From the NCBI GenBank assembly GCA_948745425.1, contig CAPZDM010000075.1, forward strand, positions 1-6,887: DNA of 6,887 bases, read 5' to 3'. Of this stretch, positions 6,155 through 6,887 are shown in pieces (within the stretch, counting starts at the first letter, position 1; each line of letters starts with the position of its first letter). A model generated the notes under the pieces. It worked only from the letters and a program-made list of their open reading frames with translations, searched no databases and was not told where the DNA came from. This DNA is from an uncultured Clostridia bacterium (GTDB taxonomy: Bacteria > Bacillota > Clostridia > TANB77 > CAG-508). The position numbers and the translations under genes were made by a program.

Positions 6155-6181
6155 AGTTTTTTGAAATTTTGTCAAAAAACT
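6155..6181. repeat. Perfect 10-bp inverted repeat
   Basis: AGTTTTTTGA (6155-6164) and TCAAAAAACT (6172-6181) separated by 7 bases. It could be a bidirectional terminator or a protein-binding site. No clear T-run follows on either strand. Confidence 0.45.
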
Positions 6182-6204
6182 TTAATTATAAAATTACTCT
6201 ACTT

Positions 6205-6235
6205 TCACAATAAAATGGAACAAAATCCATTGTGA
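6205..6235. promoter_or_regulatory. Operator-like inverted repeat upstream of the small ORFs
   Basis: TCACA (6205) and ATGGA (6215) pair with TCCAT (6226) and TGTGA (6231), two 5-bp arms with a 5-nt bulge on the left side. It lies about 105-135 bp before the first small ORF. It is either a dyad for a regulator or a leader stem-loop. No convincing -35/-10 pair was found next to it. Confidence 0.3.
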
Positions 6236-6260
6236 GTGCTAATTGAATAAAAATAAATTC

Positions 6261-6290
6261 ACTACTTGTAGTTTTAAAGCTACAGGTAGT
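6261..6290 (+). terminator. Terminator or attenuator hairpin ahead of the small-ORF pair
   Basis: ACTACTTGTAG (6261-6271) pairs with CTACAGGTAGT (6280-6290), 11 bp with one U-G wobble valid only in plus-strand RNA, loop of 8, followed by CTTTTGTTTT. It resembles an intrinsic terminator. Because plus-strand ORFs begin 50 bp later, it may be a transcriptional attenuator in their leader, or it may end an upstream transcript. Confidence 0.5.
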
Positions 6291-6340
6291 CTTTTGTTTT
6301 AAAAGAGAAATGCAACACCTCTTTAAAAGTGTTTGGTGTG

Positions 6341-6499
6341 ATGAGCCGATGCTATAAAGTCCATTCGTATTTGTATAAGCAGTCTAATTATACAAAGTGC
6401 GTAAGTGAGATTTTAGAACACAAACTCACAATAATAAAAGAGTATTTGGTGGCATATTTGAAATGGATTTGTAATTGTAAAAAGTTTGGGCAAGTATGA
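6341..6499 (+). CDS. Small hypothetical protein (52 aa), first of a coupled pair
   Basis: The frame begins MSRCYKVHSYLYKQSNYTKC and ends KKFGQV. It is basic and has four cysteines (4, 20, 44, 46), the last two as CNC, and a hydrophobic patch near residues 31-43. There is no clear membrane helix or known motif. The ATG at 6341 is preceded only by GGTGTG, a poor ribosome binding site. The best evidence that it is real is its stop TGA, which overlaps the start of the next ORF as ATGA (6496-6499), the classic translational-coupling arrangement. Upstream are a terminator-like hairpin and a 15-codon frame (6310-6357) overlapping its start, a possible leader peptide. Function unknown; it belongs to the right-hand element. 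Confidence 0.45.
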   Translation: MSRCYKVHSYLYKQSNYTKCVSEILEHKLTIIKEYLVAYLKWICNCKKFGQV

Positions 6500-6660
6500 A
6501 CAAAGATATTTCATTTATAGAAGTATCAGCAATTATAGTAGTAATATCACTACTTACTAGACTACCTATGAAACGAGGCGAACAACCGACGGTTTCAGCT
6601 TATATAGGTGTAATAATTCTATTTTTCATAAATGGGATTATTACACCTAATTCACTTTAG
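6496..6660 (+). CDS. Small membrane protein of unknown function (54 aa)
   Basis: The frame begins MNKDISFIEVSAIIVVISLL and ends TPNSL. Two hydrophobic segments (about residues 8-22 and 35-49) flank a basic loop with LPMKRGEQP, so it is probably a two-helix hairpin in the membrane. An in-frame TAA shortly upstream leaves ATG 6496 as the only ATG start. There is no ribosome binding site, which fits coupling to the upstream ORF through the ATGA overlap. The last codons lie inside the first inverted repeat of the stem-loop array (6653-6861). I do not recognise a family. Small two-helix proteins can be toxins, holin-like or membrane-complex subunits, but nothing here decides between these. Confidence 0.55.
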   Translation: MNKDISFIEVSAIIVVISLLTRLPMKRGEQPTVSAYIGVIILFFINGIITPNSL

Positions 6661-6861
6661 CTCTCTCCCTCTGGTTTCTACTTGGTAGTTGCTAAAGTGA
6701 TAGAGTAAGAAAAATTTATTTTTCTTACTCTAATTTCATAAAAATTGCGATAAGCAGTTTTTATGAAAAAACCTAAAAATGCAAGCAGCAATTTTTAGGT
6801 TTGGGGTGTGGGGTTGCAAAACCCTGCCATACGACAAACTTGTTTGTCTAGTATGTTAGAC
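6653..6861. repeat. Array of consecutive stem-loops; candidate oriT or other single-strand origin
   Basis: Seven inverted repeats follow each other. CACTTTAGC/GCTAAAGTG (6653, 6691; 9 bp). TAGAGTAAGAAAAA and its complement (6701-6732; perfect 14 bp, loop TTTA). TTCATAAAAATTGC/GCAGTTTTTATGAA (6735-6767; 14 bp, one wobble). ACCTAAAAAT/ATTTTTAGGT (6771-6800; 10 bp). GGGTT/AACCC (6811-6824). GACAAAC/GTTTGTC (6833-6848). GTCTA/TAGAC (6846-6861). None has a T-run behind it on the plus strand, so they are not terminators. Stem-loop clusters before mobilisation genes are typical of oriT. The following GTGACCCACGAAAGTTGG resembles, from memory, sequence before mob genes of Tn1549-like elements. No relaxase gene is in view. 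Confidence 0.5.
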
Positions 6862-6887
6862 ATTTGAAGTGACCCACGAAAGTTGGA

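Larger units (their letters stand above)
5950..6309. other. Non-coding end of the tRNA-integrated element
   Basis: About 360 bp just inside the tRNA junction with no ORF I can support on either strand. It is very AT-rich. It contains four ATCTAA/TTAGAT motifs (6037, 6050, 6093, 6104), the 9-bp sequence ATAACAGAT twice (6069 and 6128), a tandem 11-bp repeat (6089-6110), a 10-bp inverted repeat (6155-6181), an operator-like repeat (6205-6235) and a leader hairpin (6261-6290). This content is typical of an attachment region with recombinase-binding sites rather than genes. Confidence 0.55.

Noticed and set aside
6313..6400. Hammerhead ribozyme or known riboswitch suggested by TGATGAG
   Set aside because: The conserved CUGAUGAG...CGAAA core is not present, and no riboswitch consensus I know fits.
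6777..6859. 26-codon plus-strand frame (ATG at 6779) across the stem-loop array
   Set aside because: It has no ribosome binding site and runs straight through several inverted repeats, so it is more likely a chance frame.
1..6887. CRISPR array
   Set aside because: No set of regularly spaced identical repeats was found. The direct repeats seen are single pairs or tandem units.

Overview
The window is very AT-rich, with strong AGGAGG-type ribosome binding sites, TTGAAA/TAAAAT promoters spaced 17 bp apart and A/T-ending codons. This points to a low-GC Firmicute, most likely a gut-type Clostridia genome. No species can be named from the sequence alone.

Layout. (1) Positions 1 to about 650 look like the edge of an integrative or conjugative element. 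They hold the first 34 codons of a ParA-type ATPase running off the left edge, a stem-loop in its leader, a small 48-residue ORF with a clear terminator, and two copies of a ~26-bp direct repeat that may mark the element boundary. (2) Positions 731-5892 look like resident chromosome, all on the minus strand. This part carries a 152-residue membrane protein with its own promoter, a hairpin-rich inverted-repeat element of about 115 bp, and an apparent three-gene operon. The operon runs BcrA-type ABC ATPase, ABC-2 permease (TTG start, overlapping the ATPase), then dxs, the first enzyme of the MEP isoprenoid pathway. (3) At 5903-5949 lies the 3' part of a tRNA-Gln(CUG) gene, followed by its terminator. 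The 5' half is missing and foreign-looking sequence starts inside the anticodon stem, as expected at one end of an island integrated into a tRNA gene. (4) From 5950 to the right edge is the end of that second element. It has a non-coding zone with tandem 11-bp repeats and inverted repeats, a plus-strand leader hairpin, two unrecognised small ORFs coupled by an ATGA overlap, and a dense run of stem-loops that could be an oriT or other single-strand-recognised region.

How it fits together. About 5 kb of chromosome carrying dxs and an exporter is squeezed between two mobile-element ends. The exporter operon has a good sigma-A promoter at 5745-5773 and a candidate terminator after dxs, so DXS is probably co-expressed with a BcrAB-like exporter. 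The right element contributes the least explained sequence: its small ORFs and hairpin array match no family I recognise.
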